Part shown: piece after piece, positions 1-9,182 of the stretch | Layout of the letters: every line of letters starts with the position of its first letter | Numbering within the stretch: the first letter of the stretch is position 1 | Source: an uncultured Bacteroidales bacterium | GTDB lineage: Bacteria; Bacteroidota; Bacteroidia; Bacteroidales; UBA932 | Direction of reading: 5' to 3' | Assembly (NCBI GenBank): GCA_944323845.1 | Contig: CALUUA010000015.1 | Location: 1 to 58,655, forward strand | Length of the DNA: 58,655 nt | Notes under the pieces: generated by a model | Told to the model about the DNA's origin: nothing | What the model saw: the letters and a program-made list of their open reading frames with translations, nothing else | The model's database searches: none | Translations under genes and position numbers: made by a program

Positions 1-121
1 AACAGTCCGGATGCTCCCCCTCTTTTCGTTACGTGCATTATATTCGAAAGAATTGTATCTGGCCAAAATATTTCTTAACTTTAACGGCTTTTATAGAACG
101 GACTTAAAAAACGGATATTTT

Positions 122-1489
122 ATGATTGTGATGAAATTTGGCGGCACCTCGGTCGCCGACAGCGAAGCGATATCGCGTACTATCTCGATCATCAGGAGCA
201 AACTGGACAAGAAACCGGTCGTAGTGGTTTCTGCCCTTTCCAAGGTGACCGACACTCTATATAAGATCGCGGACAATGCCATGATCCGTAACAAGATGGA
301 TGCTATGGATCTTCTGGAGCAGCTCCGTTCCAGACATATAGGTCTGGCTCATGACCTCATGTCCGACAACCCTTCTTATTGCCATCTGGCATGTGAGAAA
401 GTAAATTCCATCTGTGACGAGCTTTCATCTTTTGTGAGTGCGGTGTGCGCCCTCGGCGAACTCTCCGACAGGAGCAAGGCTGTCATCATATCCACCGGCG
501 AGTATCTTTCTTCGAACGTTATCTGCTGCGCCATGAATGCACGCGGCATCAAGACCGGATATATGGATGCCCGGACGATGATCATCACAAGCAAGGATTA
601 TCTGAAGGGAGAGCCTGATTCCGATGCCATACAGTCAAGGGTCCCGGGAGTGGTTTCTGCTGCATTCGAAGGAAACGATGCGGTGATTACTCAGGGTTTT
701 GTCTCCGCTACGCCTGAAGGCGAACCTACAGTCCTCGGCCGCGGGGGATCCGACTATTCCGCTTCATTGATCGGCATGGCCATCGATGCATCAGTGATAG
801 AAATCTGGACAGATGTGGACGGAGTGCGTACAGCTGATCCGAGGAGAGTCGAAAACACGCGTTGCATAGAAAAAATCTCGTTCGAGGAGGCGGCTGAAAT
901 GGCGCATTCGGGAGCCAAGGTACTCCATCCCCTTACTATAGAACCTGCCGTAAACAAGAACATCCCTATCTATGTGCTGAACTCCATGAATCCTGAAGGC
1001 AAGGGGACGGTCATTCTGCAGAGCAGTTTCATAGATGACGGAGTCAAGTCTGTCTCATTCAAGGAGAACATATACGTAATCAATATCTTTTCCACGAAAA
1101 TGATAAACACTTCAGGCTTCCTGAAGAAAGTTTTCGAGATATTCAGCGTGAACAAGGTATCCGTCGATCTGATAAGCACGTCCGAAGCGAACATCTCCGT
1201 TACCGTGGATTCTTCACAGAATATAGACAAGGTCGTGGAGCAGCTTTCTGCTTTCGCCGACGTGTATGTGGACAGGGACAAGTCCCAGATTTCCGTGATC
1301 GGGAAGAATATCATAAATCTGAAAGGCTTGCTGCAGAAGACATTCGCCCCTCTTGCCGACTGCAAGATCTATATGATTTCGCAGGGAGCGTCGTATGTGA
1401 ACCTGAGTTTTGTCGTAGATCGAGAGGTGATGACCGACGTCGTCCGCCAGATCCATAAATATTTGTTTGAAGATGAAAGTCGTAATTAG
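122..1489 (+). CDS. lysC: Aspartate kinase (monofunctional)
   Basis: Aspartokinase phosphorylates aspartate, the first step toward lysine/diaminopimelate, threonine and methionine. The protein (455 aa from this ATG) opens with the MKFGGTSVADS nucleotide-binding signature. It carries the kinase core with the RGGSDYSA and WTDVDGV motifs to about residue 290, followed by two C-terminal ACT-type domains typical of feedback control. I see no homoserine dehydrogenase domain, so it is monofunctional. A longer open frame begins further upstream, but its first residues do not resemble the family. ATG at 122 or 131 both fit. The 3' end overlaps dapB by 17 nt, and dapA follows, so the three probably form a lysine/DAP operon. 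Confidence 0.93.
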   Translation: MIVMKFGGTSVADSEAISRTISIIRSKLDKKPVVVVSALSKVTDTLYKIADNAMIRNKMDAMDLLEQLRSRHIGLAHDLMSDNPSYCHLACEKVNSICDELSSFVSAVCALGELSDRSKAVIISTGEYLSSNVICCAMNARGIKTGYMDARTMIITSKDYLKGEPDSDAIQSRVPGVVSAAFEGNDAVITQGFVSATPEGEPTVLGRGGSDYSASLIGMAIDASVIEIWTDVDGVRTADPRRVENTRCIEKISFEEAAEMAHSGAKVLHPLTIEPAVNKNIPIYVLNSMNPEGKGTVILQSSFIDDGVKSVSFKENIYVINIFSTKMINTSGFLKKVFEIFSVNKVSVDLISTSEANISVTVDSSQNIDKVVEQLSAFADVYVDRDKSQISVIGKNIINLKGLLQKTFAPLADCKIYMISQGASYVNLSFVVDREVMTDVVRQIHKYLFEDESRN

Positions 1490-2141
1490 CGGTTACGGAA
1501 AAATGGGAAGGATGGTCGAAAAAATCCTTCTCGAAAAAAATATCGAATGCGCAGGAAAAAGCGAGAACATCACAGAGTTCGACCCGGAAACAGCGCATGA
1601 GTCCGTATGCATAGATTTTACTGTCCCGGAAGCCTTCCGGGCCAATTACAGGTTCCTTGCGGAAAATTTCAAGGCCGTAGTCGTAGGCACCACGGGCTGG
1701 AATGACATCCGGGATGAAGTGGTCTCGTATTTTGAGAAATGCGGCACGCCTATGATATACGCCTCGAATTTTTCCATAGGTGTCAACGCCTTCTTCGCGG
1801 TGACCGACTATATATCCTCGCTTCTCGGCAAGACAGGGGGCTACAGCCCGTATATCGTGGAAAAGCACCATTGCCACAAACTCGATGCTCCGAGCGGTAC
1901 GGCAAGAAGCCTGGCAGATATCGTCGATGCGAACATGGGTACTGACGTGGACATCCAGTCGGTGCGCTGCGGCGAAATACCGGGAATACATACCATAGGA
2001 TTCGAGGGACTGAATGACAGGATTACCATGACTCATGAAGCATTTTCGCGTGAAGGTTTCGCCAGAGGCGCGGTAGAGGCGGCAATCAAGACGGAAAGCA
2101 TCAGCGGAGTGCATGAATTCAAGGAAATAGTATTCAAGTAA
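1473..2141 (+). CDS. dapB: 4-hydroxy-tetrahydrodipicolinate reductase
   Basis: DapB makes tetrahydrodipicolinate from the DapA product using NAD(P)H. The 222-aa protein starts with the Rossmann motif GYGKMGRM and contains VGTTGW. The catalytic and substrate-binding signature is VEKHHCHKLDAPSGTA, and the C-terminal substrate domain runs to the end. It is shorter than the E. coli enzyme (273 aa) but in the range of Bacteroidota DapB. An in-frame TTG lies six bases upstream; I chose the ATG because MKVVISGYG is the expected beginning. It overlaps the end of lysC, which suggests translational coupling. Confidence 0.93.
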   Translation: MKVVISGYGKMGRMVEKILLEKNIECAGKSENITEFDPETAHESVCIDFTVPEAFRANYRFLAENFKAVVVGTTGWNDIRDEVVSYFEKCGTPMIYASNFSIGVNAFFAVTDYISSLLGKTGGYSPYIVEKHHCHKLDAPSGTARSLADIVDANMGTDVDIQSVRCGEIPGIHTIGFEGLNDRITMTHEAFSREGFARGAVEAAIKTESISGVHEFKEIVFK

Positions 2142-2175
2142 ATATCGTTTATCCTGAAAAACAGGAGGTGAAGTC

Positions 2176-3060
2176 ATGAAAAATCTGAAATTGTCCGGCT
2201 GCGGAACAGCCTTGATCACCCCGTTCAGGAACGGGCAGGTGGACTATGATACCTATGTGAAGCTCCTGGACAGGCAGATAAAGGCAGGGATACATTTTCT
2301 CGTTCCGCTCGGGACTACGGGAGAAACGCCATGTCTGGAGGCGGAAGAGCGTTCCAGAATCCTTGCCCTGACCATGGAGCACTGTGCCGGTAGACCGGTA
2401 GTGGCAGGCTGCGGTACAAATTCCCTGACACAGACCCTGAACGGCATCAGGCAGCTCGGGAAAATCGGTCCGGATGCATATCTGATAGTCGTTCCGTATT
2501 ATAACAAGCCCACGCAGGCAGGCCTTTACGAATATTTCAAGGCCGTGGCGGATTCGACCGACAAAGGGATTGTCCTGTACAATGTCCCGGGACGCACAGG
2601 AGCCAACCTTAAGGCTGAAACTACGCTTAGACTGGCTGAAATTCCCAATATAATAGCGGTCAAGGAAGCCTCCGGCAATTATTCACAGATATCGGAAATC
2701 ATCCGTAATGCCCCTGAGGGCTTTTCTGTCCTCAGCGGCAATGATGAGGAGACCCTGTCACTGATGGCAACGGGCGCAGACGGTATCATAAGCGTTGCGT
2801 CCAATATCGACCCGGCGGATATGGTCAGACTGGCGGAAGCTCTGATGCATGACGACATTGCAGTGGCCAGGACACTGCACCACAAGCTTTTCCCTTTGTT
2901 CAGGAACTGTTTCGTGGAGAGCAATCCTATTCCGGTCAAGGCGGCGATGGCGTCTATGGGACTGATCGAAAATTCCCTCCGCCTGCCGCTGTGTCCTGCG
3001 TCGGACGACACTTATGCATTGCTTGAACGGACAGTGAAAGCACTTATGTCGGATAATTGA
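2176..3060 (+). CDS. dapA: 4-hydroxy-tetrahydrodipicolinate synthase
   Basis: DapA condenses pyruvate with aspartate semialdehyde. The protein (294 aa) is a full-length TIM barrel with the GTTGE pyruvate-binding loop, the VPYYNKP tyrosine motif and NVPGRTG. The Schiff-base lysine is at about residue 163, in IAVKEASG. An unusually strong Shine-Dalgarno (aggaggtg) lies seven bases before the ATG, rare in this window. It follows dapB by 34 nt and completes the lysC-dapB-dapA cluster. Confidence 0.95.
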   Translation: MKNLKLSGCGTALITPFRNGQVDYDTYVKLLDRQIKAGIHFLVPLGTTGETPCLEAEERSRILALTMEHCAGRPVVAGCGTNSLTQTLNGIRQLGKIGPDAYLIVVPYYNKPTQAGLYEYFKAVADSTDKGIVLYNVPGRTGANLKAETTLRLAEIPNIIAVKEASGNYSQISEIIRNAPEGFSVLSGNDEETLSLMATGADGIISVASNIDPADMVRLAEALMHDDIAVARTLHHKLFPLFRNCFVESNPIPVKAAMASMGLIENSLRLPLCPASDDTYALLERTVKALMSDN

Positions 3061-3073
3061 ATTAAGAGTATAT

Positions 3074-3853
3074 ATGAAAAAAAGACTGGCCATACTGGCG
3101 TTGATGTCCCTTTCTGCGATTTCTTGTCTGAAAGGCGGGGGATATGAGAGCAGCTATCAGGCATCCATAACATTCGAACAGTTTTCCCAGGCGTGGGACA
3201 ATTCTTCCTACGGAGGTGAGTTCTATGGTGATGACAAGGTGAATTATCAAAACAGCGTAGTCGTTACCGATCTCGGCTTCAATTGCATTTATGACGAGGA
3301 CAAGGATGATTATACAGGATTTGCGCTATCCATGGCTACGGCCGAAGATACGGGATATGAAGGCCGGTACAGCGCGAATGCGGATGGGGGAAGTTCAGGA
3401 GATGTCTTCCTGCTTTTCCATAATGATCCTGAAATAAGGCCGGAGGAATCTCAGGTGGATCCGGTGCCTCATGTCGTCTTTTACGGAGCATACAGCGGTA
3501 CTTGCACGCCTGTGTCATGCATGGTGAACAATACGAAAATGGTTGCGGACAGGATTGCCGAGTATAATGCAGCCCACGAAAAGGGCATAGAGATTAAGCT
3601 GAAGGCGACAGGATATGCGTCCGGAACCGAAACAGGTTCTGCCGAAGTCGTGCTTGCCAGTCCCGGAGCTGCCAAGGAGGGGAAGGATTCCATCATGTCC
3701 AAGTGGTCGCTTATGGATCTGAAAAAGCTCGGAAATGTGGAATATATCCATTTCAGCCTGTCCTTCTCGGATACGGAACAGACTGAAATTCCGGAATATT
3801 TCTGTCTCGATGACTTCAGGGCGGATATCCACATCAGTATAGGAGCCGAATAG
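3074..3853 (+). CDS. DUF4465-like lipoprotein
   Basis: A 259-aa protein with a lipoprotein signal (LSAISC, Cys about residue 18). The rest resembles the DUF4465 family of Bacteroidota cell-surface proteins: a VNNT-type motif in the middle, a W-x3-DL-x2-LG segment and the terminal YFCLDDF, which corresponds to the usual TPxYFxLDDI. The expected GWxYTN N-terminal pattern is weak, so the assignment is tentative. Function is unknown. It lies 13 nt after dapA and may be co-transcribed. Confidence 0.6.
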   Translation: MKKRLAILALMSLSAISCLKGGGYESSYQASITFEQFSQAWDNSSYGGEFYGDDKVNYQNSVVVTDLGFNCIYDEDKDDYTGFALSMATAEDTGYEGRYSANADGGSSGDVFLLFHNDPEIRPEESQVDPVPHVVFYGAYSGTCTPVSCMVNNTKMVADRIAEYNAAHEKGIEIKLKATGYASGTETGSAEVVLASPGAAKEGKDSIMSKWSLMDLKKLGNVEYIHFSLSFSDTEQTEIPEYFCLDDFRADIHISIGAE

Positions 3854-3905
3854 ATGCGCAGTATCTGCGATCAGGATATTTTCAATAACACTAAACATTG
3901 TCAAG

Positions 3906-4511
3906 ATGAACATATCAGAATTCAATGAGATTTTCGATAAGGTAGTGGCGGACTATCACAGGAAAGATGATGTCAATGCCGTATGCGCCAATCCTTATCC
4001 AGAGGGTTCTCTGGAGTTTCTTCTCTATGGAAAATGCTGGATTGATGCCGTACAGTGGCATCTTGAAGACATTATCAGGGATCCGGAAATAAATCCGCAG
4101 GAGGCTCTGTCCATAAAAAGATGGATCGACCGTTCCAATCAGGAGCGCACCGATATGGTGGAATATATTGATTCATGGTTCATGGACAAGTTCAAGGATG
4201 TCACGCCGAAGAAGGATGCGAAGATAAATACCGAGACTCCGGCGTGGGCTGTCGACAGGCTTTCCATACTGGCTTTGAAGATTTACCATATGGAGGTAGA
4301 GGCCGGCAGGCAGGACGCCGCTCCGGAGCACAGGCGGAAATGCGCCGACAAACTCGCCGTGCTGAAGCAGCAGAGGATCGATCTTACTTCGGCGATCGGC
4401 GGACTTCTGGATGAAATCGCTTCCGGAGACCGGTACATGAAGGTCTACAAGCAGATGAAGATGTACAACGATCCCAGCACGAACCCTGTGCTGTATGCTG
4501 CCGGCAAATGA
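3906..4511 (+). CDS. DUF4254 domain protein
   Basis: A 201-aa soluble, mostly helical, acidic protein matching the DUF4254 family. Recognisable parts are the LEFLLYGKCWIDAVQWHLEDIIRDP stretch and the RWIDRSNQERTDMVE segment. The family has no established biochemical role. It recurs in Bacteroidota directly before a family 9 glycosyltransferase, as here, where its stop overlaps the next start (ATGA). That suggests a role in LPS or surface glycan assembly, which is inference only. Confidence 0.8.
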   Translation: MNISEFNEIFDKVVADYHRKDDVNAVCANPYPEGSLEFLLYGKCWIDAVQWHLEDIIRDPEINPQEALSIKRWIDRSNQERTDMVEYIDSWFMDKFKDVTPKKDAKINTETPAWAVDRLSILALKIYHMEVEAGRQDAAPEHRRKCADKLAVLKQQRIDLTSAIGGLLDEIASGDRYMKVYKQMKMYNDPSTNPVLYAAGK

Positions 4512-5530
4512 TGACCCGGCAGCCGGATCCTTCGAAGACAGGCCATATCCTCATCGTCAGATTTTCTGCCATGGGCGATGTGGCCATGAGCCTTTTTGCC
4601 ATATCTGCATTGAGGCAGACATACCCGTCCTTGAAAATATCCGTGGCCACGAAACCCAAGTTCGCGCGTTTCTATGAAGAGGTTCCGGGGGTAGAGGTGC
4701 TGACACTCGATGCGTCCGGCTCTCTCAAGTCCCTTTTCAGGCTCATCGGTCAGGCCCGCCGGGGCGGTGTCGATATGGTGGCGGATATCCATGATACGAT
4801 AAGGAGCCGCATCATAAGGCTGTGTCTGGGTGTTTGCGGGGCGAAGACAGCATATTTCAGGAAAGGCCGGAAGGAAAGGGCCTCTATAAAGGGCAAGGGA
4901 TTGCATATCAGGCCGCTCAGACATAATGTCCTGCGGTTCTGCGATGTTTTCTCTGAATTGGGCTGTCCTGTTCCCGAGCCCGTCCGTACCGCAAGGCCGC
5001 GTCCTGTTCCTGAAGTTTTCGGCAGGAAATCGGGCAGGTGGATAGGCTATGCCCCTTTTGCCGGGAGGCAGATGAAAATCTATCCTGAAAACCTGAGCCG
5101 CGAACTCGTATCCATGATGGCAGCTGAGTTCGACCGTGTCTTCATATTTTCCGGACCCGGCCGGGAACAGGAATTCGCTCTGGAGATGGAGGGTCTCTAT
5201 GGAAATGTCTCGTCAGTATTCGGCAAGACCGATATCTGGGGTGAACTGGCTCTGATGTCCAATCTGGACGTGATTGTGACCATGGATTCCTCGGCGATGC
5301 ACATGGCTTCTCTGGCTGGAGTCCCTCTCGTGTCTGTCTGGGGAGCGACCCATCCTGCAGCAGGTTTCATGGGATATGGGTATGATATGGAAGAAAGCTG
5401 TGTCCAGCTTGACATGCCATGCAGGCCTTGTTCGATATACGGGGAAGGAGAGTGCAGGTATGAAGACTTCCGCTGTCTTTCCGGAATATCTCCGGAGATG
5501 ATAATGGAAAAAGTGAAGGGCCAGCTCTAA
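4508..5530 (+). CDS. Glycosyltransferase family 9 (heptosyltransferase-like)
   Basis: A 340-aa GT9 family protein of the ADP-heptose:LPS heptosyltransferase type. It begins ILIVRFSAMGDVAMSL, the typical N-terminal Rossmann strand and GD motif. The C-terminal nucleotide-sugar domain has the IVTMDSSAMHMASLAGVPLVSVWGATHP motif. A cysteine-rich CRPCSIYGEGECRYEDFRCL tail is common in Bacteroidota members. Probable role: adding a sugar to the lipid A/core region on the inner face of the inner membrane. Donor and acceptor cannot be read from the sequence. It ends 5 bp from the convergent rimM. Confidence 0.85.
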   Translation: MMTRQPDPSKTGHILIVRFSAMGDVAMSLFAISALRQTYPSLKISVATKPKFARFYEEVPGVEVLTLDASGSLKSLFRLIGQARRGGVDMVADIHDTIRSRIIRLCLGVCGAKTAYFRKGRKERASIKGKGLHIRPLRHNVLRFCDVFSELGCPVPEPVRTARPRPVPEVFGRKSGRWIGYAPFAGRQMKIYPENLSRELVSMMAAEFDRVFIFSGPGREQEFALEMEGLYGNVSSVFGKTDIWGELALMSNLDVIVTMDSSAMHMASLAGVPLVSVWGATHPAAGFMGYGYDMEESCVQLDMPCRPCSIYGEGECRYEDFRCLSGISPEMIMEKVKGQL

Positions 5531-5535
5531 TACTG

Positions 5536-6063
5536 TCATTTACGGTCCGGAATCAGACCGTCCGGGATACTCATGCAGAGCGTCCGTCCCTCTTCGTCTA
5601 TGCCCGAGATCAGGTCATCATGCAGAGGAATCAGGATTTTCTGTCCTTCGGACAATATTTCCAGGCAAGGATTTCCGGGGATGTCCATAAAACTGGATAC
5701 AGTGCCTACGGCAATGCCTGAAGCATCTGCGAGAGTCCATCCCTCCAGAAAGGAGAAGTCGCCCTCGTCGGGTGCGATGTCCAGATTCTCTTCGTCGGCA
5801 TAGATTTCAGCCCCGGCCAGATCATCGGCATCCGCCAATGTCCTGATTCCTGTCATCCTGACAACGGCCTTGGCCTGACCTTTCCTCTCGAATGAGTCAA
5901 AGAAAAAAGGAACCGGCAATCCATCGAAATAGATGAATACCGGATCCTCGATGTCAATGTCTTCCGGAGAAATGCCAAGAAAACTGATTATGACATGGCC
6001 TTCAGTACCGTTTGATTTGAGTACCTTGGCTATTTTCAGTTTCTTATGCTCCGATGGAAACAT
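5536..6063 (-). CDS. rimM: Ribosome maturation factor RimM
   Basis: RimM binds ribosomal protein S19 and assists 30S maturation. The protein (175 aa) has an N-terminal RimM beta-barrel domain (KVLKSNGTEGHVII) and a C-terminal PRC-barrel (WTLADASGIAVGTVSSF, then GQKILIPLHDDLI). Its ATG overlaps the rpsP stop by one base (TAATG), so the two are translationally coupled, the usual rpsP-rimM association. Confidence 0.92.
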   Translation of the reverse strand: MFPSEHKKLKIAKVLKSNGTEGHVIISFLGISPEDIDIEDPVFIYFDGLPVPFFFDSFERKGQAKAVVRMTGIRTLADADDLAGAEIYADEENLDIAPDEGDFSFLEGWTLADASGIAVGTVSSFMDIPGNPCLEILSEGQKILIPLHDDLISGIDEEGRTLCMSIPDGLIPDRK

Positions 6064-6641
6064 TATGCTTCGGCAGGTGCGGCTTCTTCTGCCTGACCTT
6101 CTGCCTCTGCGGCTGCGGCAGCTTCCTGAGCGGCCTTCTCTGCAGCTGCAGCTTCAGCAGCGGCTCTTGCAGCCTCTTCCGCTTCGGCTTTCTTCTTTGC
6201 GAGAGCTTCAGCCCTTTCCTGGTTCACCTTGGCTTCTGCAGCCTCTGCAGCCTTGACAGCTTCAGCGGCGGCTTTCGAGATGCTTTCGATCTTGGCGTTG
6301 ACCTTGGCATCTTTCTGGGCTTTCCAGGCTTCGAACTTCTGGTCAGCCTGCTCCTGAGTGAGAGCGCCCTTGGCTACTCCGCCCTGCAGGTGCTTTCTGA
6401 GAAGCACTCCTTCATATGAAAGGATGCGGCGCACTACGAGTGTAGGCTGGGCGCCGACGTTAAGCCATGCCAGAGCCCTGTCTGCCTTGAGCACGATAGT
6501 GGCAGGGTTTGTGTTAGGGTTGTAAGTCCCGATTTCTTCGATGAAACGACCATCACGCGGTGAACGTGAATCCGCCACAACAATGTGGAAGAATGCGAAA
6601 TTCTTCTTTCCGTGGCGCTGAAGACGAATTTTAACAGCCAT
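6063..6641 (-). CDS. rpsP: 30S ribosomal protein bS16, Ala/Glu-extended
   Basis: The first ~80 residues are bS16 ([36 protein letters not shown]). From about residue 105 to 192 follows a low-complexity Ala/Glu/Lys tail, predicted long helix or coiled coil. Such tails are typical of Bacteroidota bS16, while E. coli S16 is only 82 aa. It is the first gene of an rpsP-rimM operon driven by a consensus Bacteroidota promoter upstream on the minus strand. Confidence 0.95.
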   Translation of the reverse strand: MAVKIRLQRHGKKNFAFFHIVVADSRSPRDGRFIEEIGTYNPNTNPATIVLKADRALAWLNVGAQPTLVVRRILSYEGVLLRKHLQGGVAKGALTQEQADQKFEAWKAQKDAKVNAKIESISKAAAEAVKAAEAAEAKVNQERAEALAKKKAEAEEAARAAAEAAAAEKAAQEAAAAAEAEGQAEEAAPAEA

Positions 6642-6703
6642 TGTAAAATCTGTTTGATTGATTAATGATTAAAACCTGTATTTCCTTCACGAGGAAAAGT
6701 GCG

Positions 6704-6734
6704 CAAAAATACACAATTATTTCAGCAAATCAAA
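6704..6734 (-). promoter_or_regulatory. rpsP-rimM promoter
   Basis: On the minus strand TTTG (6734-6731) is followed after 19 bp by TATTTTTG (6711-6704), an exact match to the Bacteroidota primary-sigma consensus. It lies about 60 bp upstream of the rpsP start and overlaps the divergent promoter of the DUF2147 gene. Confidence 0.7.
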
Positions 6735-6750
6735 AATTTTCGTAGATTTG
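6720..6750 (+). promoter_or_regulatory. Promoter of DUF2147 gene
   Basis: TAGATTTG (6743-6750) matches the -7 consensus, with a near-consensus TTTC 19 bp upstream. It overlaps the rpsP promoter, so the two divergent units may compete. Confidence 0.5.
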
Positions 6751-6772
6751 TCTATAACCAAATCAGGAGACG

Positions 6773-7219
6773 ATGAGAAAAGTTTTTTTATCCGCCGTTT
6801 TCGGCATGTGCATGATTTTCCATGCCGCCGGACAGAATGATGCCGACCGTATAGTCGGGGTCTATTTTGCAGAATATGAAGGTGAAGAGAGCAAGGTTTC
6901 CATATTCAAGGACGATGACGGCACCTATACTGCCCAAGTAATATGGGTCAAGGAAAAGTATGACGAGAACGGAAATCTGAAGACGGACGACAAGAATCCT
7001 GACAAATCCAAGCGCAATACCCCCTGCGACGAAATAGTCCTTATCGAGAAGATGAGCTACAACAGCAGGAAAGACTGCTGGACGGATGCGAAGATCTATG
7101 ACCCGGCCAGAGGGATAAAGGCCAATGCGGAATGCTCATTCACCGAAGACGGCCGTCTGAAAGTGCGCGGTTCCGTCATGGGAATAGGGATGTCGGTATA
7201 TTGGGACAAACTCGAATGA
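6773..7219 (+). CDS. DUF2147 family secreted protein
   Basis: A 148-aa protein with a Sec signal peptide (to about AAGQ, residue 21) and a DUF2147 beta-barrel-like domain. Matching segments are IVGVYFAEYEGEESKVSIFKDDDGTYTAQVIWV, then the conserved DDKNPDKSKRN and WTDAKIYDPARGIKANAE. The family is periplasmic or exported, and its function is not established. It is monocistronic by context: its own promoter, divergent from rpsP, and a tRNA gene with its own promoter downstream. Confidence 0.85.
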   Translation: MRKVFLSAVFGMCMIFHAAGQNDADRIVGVYFAEYEGEESKVSIFKDDDGTYTAQVIWVKEKYDENGNLKTDDKNPDKSKRNTPCDEIVLIEKMSYNSRKDCWTDAKIYDPARGIKANAECSFTEDGRLKVRGSVMGIGMSVYWDKLE

Positions 7220-7284
7220 TTGTCGAAAATGCGTGTCGCACGTACATGTCGGCTCTGCCATTGTCGAAAATATATTCAAAAAAA

Positions 7285-7314
7285 TTTGCAAGTCAGAAAA
7301 AATGACTATCTTTG
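7285..7314 (+). promoter_or_regulatory. tRNA-Leu promoter
   Basis: TTTG (7285-7288) and TATCTTTG (7307-7314), spaced 18 bp, end 13 bp before the mature tRNA 5' end. Both boxes match the Bacteroidota consensus. Confidence 0.65.
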
Positions 7315-7327
7315 CAATCCCAAACGA

Positions 7328-7410
7328 GCGGATGTGGCGAAATGGTAGACGCGCCACTTTGAGGGGGTGGTGGGAGTTTTCCTGTGCGAGTTCGAGTCTC
7401 GCCATCCGCA
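7328..7410 (+). tRNA. tRNA-Leu (anticodon GAG)
   Basis: A complete 83-nt class II tRNA. The acceptor stem GCGGATG pairs with CATCCGC (7403-7409), with discriminator A at 7410. The D arm contains GGTAGAC. The anticodon stem CCACT/GGTGG encloses loop TTGAGGG, giving anticodon GAG. There is a long variable arm, and the T arm GCGAG-TTCGAGT-CTCGC is intact. CCA is not encoded, as usual in this phylum. Confidence 0.95.
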
Positions 7411-7413
7411 CTG

Positions 7414-7450
7414 AAAAAAAGAGTGACCGAAAGGCCACTCTTTTTTTTAT
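7414..7450 (+). terminator. Intrinsic terminator after tRNA-Leu
   Basis: A-rich arm and GAGTG pair with CACTC plus a run of eight T, loop about 10 nt. The symmetrical A and T tracts make it usable in both directions, so it may also end the convergent S41 peptidase transcript. Confidence 0.9.
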
Positions 7451-7452
7451 TC

Positions 7453-9069
7453 TTACAGCACTGCAAGAGGCGACTTCAGAGCCTGCTCCAGCTGCTTGTC
7501 ATATCTGAGCCGCACCTGTATTCCTGCTTCCTGAAAATAGTATCTTACGGCGATTTCCTCTTCTATGAACGGGATGATTTCATCTTTTTTCAGTCTGATA
7601 AACTGTTCCTTGTCCATGGATATGGACTTTTCGAGCGCATCCAGTTCTGCCGTCATGTTTGCTGCCAGCCCGTCTTTTTCAAGTTCTTTCTTCATCTGGC
7701 CGAACAGGGCTTCGGCGCTGCTCCTGTAGTCGAATTCCTGAGTTCCCGCAAATTCGATGAAATCTTCGAAATCGGCATCCGTAAAATGGAAGTTTACCAG
7801 AGCCGGAATGCTGTCATGTTCCTTTGCGTACTTGATGGCATACCTGTCTATAACTCCGCTGAGGACCAGAGAGTAGACAAGGCGGCTGTAAGACGGAGCG
7901 TCGAGTTCCACATCAGGAGTGATTCCTCCCCCATCCCTGACGATGCGGCCTTTGCTTGTCCTGAATTCGTGGGTCAGAGAGTCCGGTATATGTCCGACAC
8001 TCCCGTCTTCATTCCGGTGGCTGTAGTCTATCGCCTGCACGCAGCGCCCGCTCGGGGTATAATATTTGGCCGTGGTCACTTTCAGCTGGCCGTTATATAC
8101 AATCGGACGCACTGTCTGGACCAGACCTTTGCCGAATGTCCTTTCACCCATAATGGTGCCTCTGTCGAGATCCTGAATGGCGCCGGCCACTATCTCCGAA
8201 GACGATGCGGAACCTGAATCCACCAGTACGATCAGGGGCATCAGCGTATCCAGCGGCTCCGAAGTTGTCCTGTATTCCCTGACGGATTCCGGAGTATTGC
8301 CCTTCGCCGACACTACGAGAGAGCCTTTCGGGACGAACAGGGAGACTATCCTGATGGCCTCGTTCATCAGACCGCCCCCATTCCCGCGGAGGTCCAGAAC
8401 CATTCTCTTCATTCCCTGTCCCTTCAGCTTGAGGTATCCGGCTTTCACTGCATCGGCTACATTGTCCGTGAATCCGGTCTGCTTCACGTACCCTGTGGTG
8501 TCATCGAGCATTCCGGCATATTCCACATCCGGTATGTGTATCCTTTCCCTGACTATGGCCACATCCACTGTATCCCCGCAGGCCTTCAGAACCGTGAAAT
8601 TCACTGTAGTTCCGGGCTTTCCCTTCATCCTGTCGCTGCTTTCCTTCGTCTCCAGCCCCTTCGTCTCCGTCCCGTCTATGCTCAATATCTCATCCCCGCA
8701 CCTGAGCCCGCTTTTCCATGCCGGGGAACCGTAATACGGTTCGTTGATTATCACATTGCCGTCTTTTTCCTTGAAAATGACGGCACCTATCCCTCCGTAT
8801 GTCTTCGAGAGCATCATCTGGAGGTCTTCGTTTTCTTCCTCAGGGATATAGATAGTGTATGGGTCAAGATTCTCCAGCATGGCATTTATCCCCACGCGCA
8901 TGATTCTGTCCAGCGGAAGACTGTCTACATAAGACCTGTTCAGTTCCTTCAGTATGGAACTTTCGATTTCAGTCCACTGCCCGAGTTTGAAACTCTTGCT
9001 CTGTCCGTATGCCTGAATACATGAAAGTGCGGCTGCCATGACTGTCGCCGCAATGATTATTTTCTTCAT
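7453..9069 (-). CDS. S41 family C-terminal processing peptidase
   Basis: A 538-aa exported serine protease of the CtpA/Prc type. It has a signal peptide at residues 1-22, an N-terminal helical region, a PDZ domain (YGGIGAVIFKEKDGNVIINEPYYGSPAWKSGLRCGDEILSI) and the S41 catalytic domain. The catalytic Ser lies in SGSASSSEIVAGA and the general-base Lys in GERTFGKGLVQT. The C-terminal ~150 residues form the extension common in Bacteroidota members. The open frame continues 24 codons further upstream, but those residues look non-coding, and MKKIIIAAT is a normal signal start. A TATCTTTG -7 box lies upstream at 9121-9114. Confidence 0.93.
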   Translation of the reverse strand: MKKIIIAATVMAAALSCIQAYGQSKSFKLGQWTEIESSILKELNRSYVDSLPLDRIMRVGINAMLENLDPYTIYIPEEENEDLQMMLSKTYGGIGAVIFKEKDGNVIINEPYYGSPAWKSGLRCGDEILSIDGTETKGLETKESSDRMKGKPGTTVNFTVLKACGDTVDVAIVRERIHIPDVEYAGMLDDTTGYVKQTGFTDNVADAVKAGYLKLKGQGMKRMVLDLRGNGGGLMNEAIRIVSLFVPKGSLVVSAKGNTPESVREYRTTSEPLDTLMPLIVLVDSGSASSSEIVAGAIQDLDRGTIMGERTFGKGLVQTVRPIVYNGQLKVTTAKYYTPSGRCVQAIDYSHRNEDGSVGHIPDSLTHEFRTSKGRIVRDGGGITPDVELDAPSYSRLVYSLVLSGVIDRYAIKYAKEHDSIPALVNFHFTDADFEDFIEFAGTQEFDYRSSAEALFGQMKKELEKDGLAANMTAELDALEKSISMDKEQFIRLKKDEIIPFIEEEIAVRYYFQEAGIQVRLRYDKQLEQALKSPLAVL

Positions 9070-9182
9070 ATGAATAAAATTTGTCCGGCCTTCCGGCCAA
9101 TGCAACAATCGTACAAAGATACTCCTTTTTTGCCGTTTCACGCTCCGGTCATCGCGAAAAAATCGCAGTCTGTCAGGAAATG

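Noticed and set aside
1..121. Possible lysine riboswitch upstream of lysC
   Set aside because: Only about 120 bp are available, and I see no lysine-riboswitch core or terminator pairing. No consensus promoter is visible either.
6054..6419. Cys/Phe/Leu-rich plus-strand frame opposite rpsP
   Set aside because: It is the mirror of the Ala/Glu codons of the bS16 tail and has no independent support.
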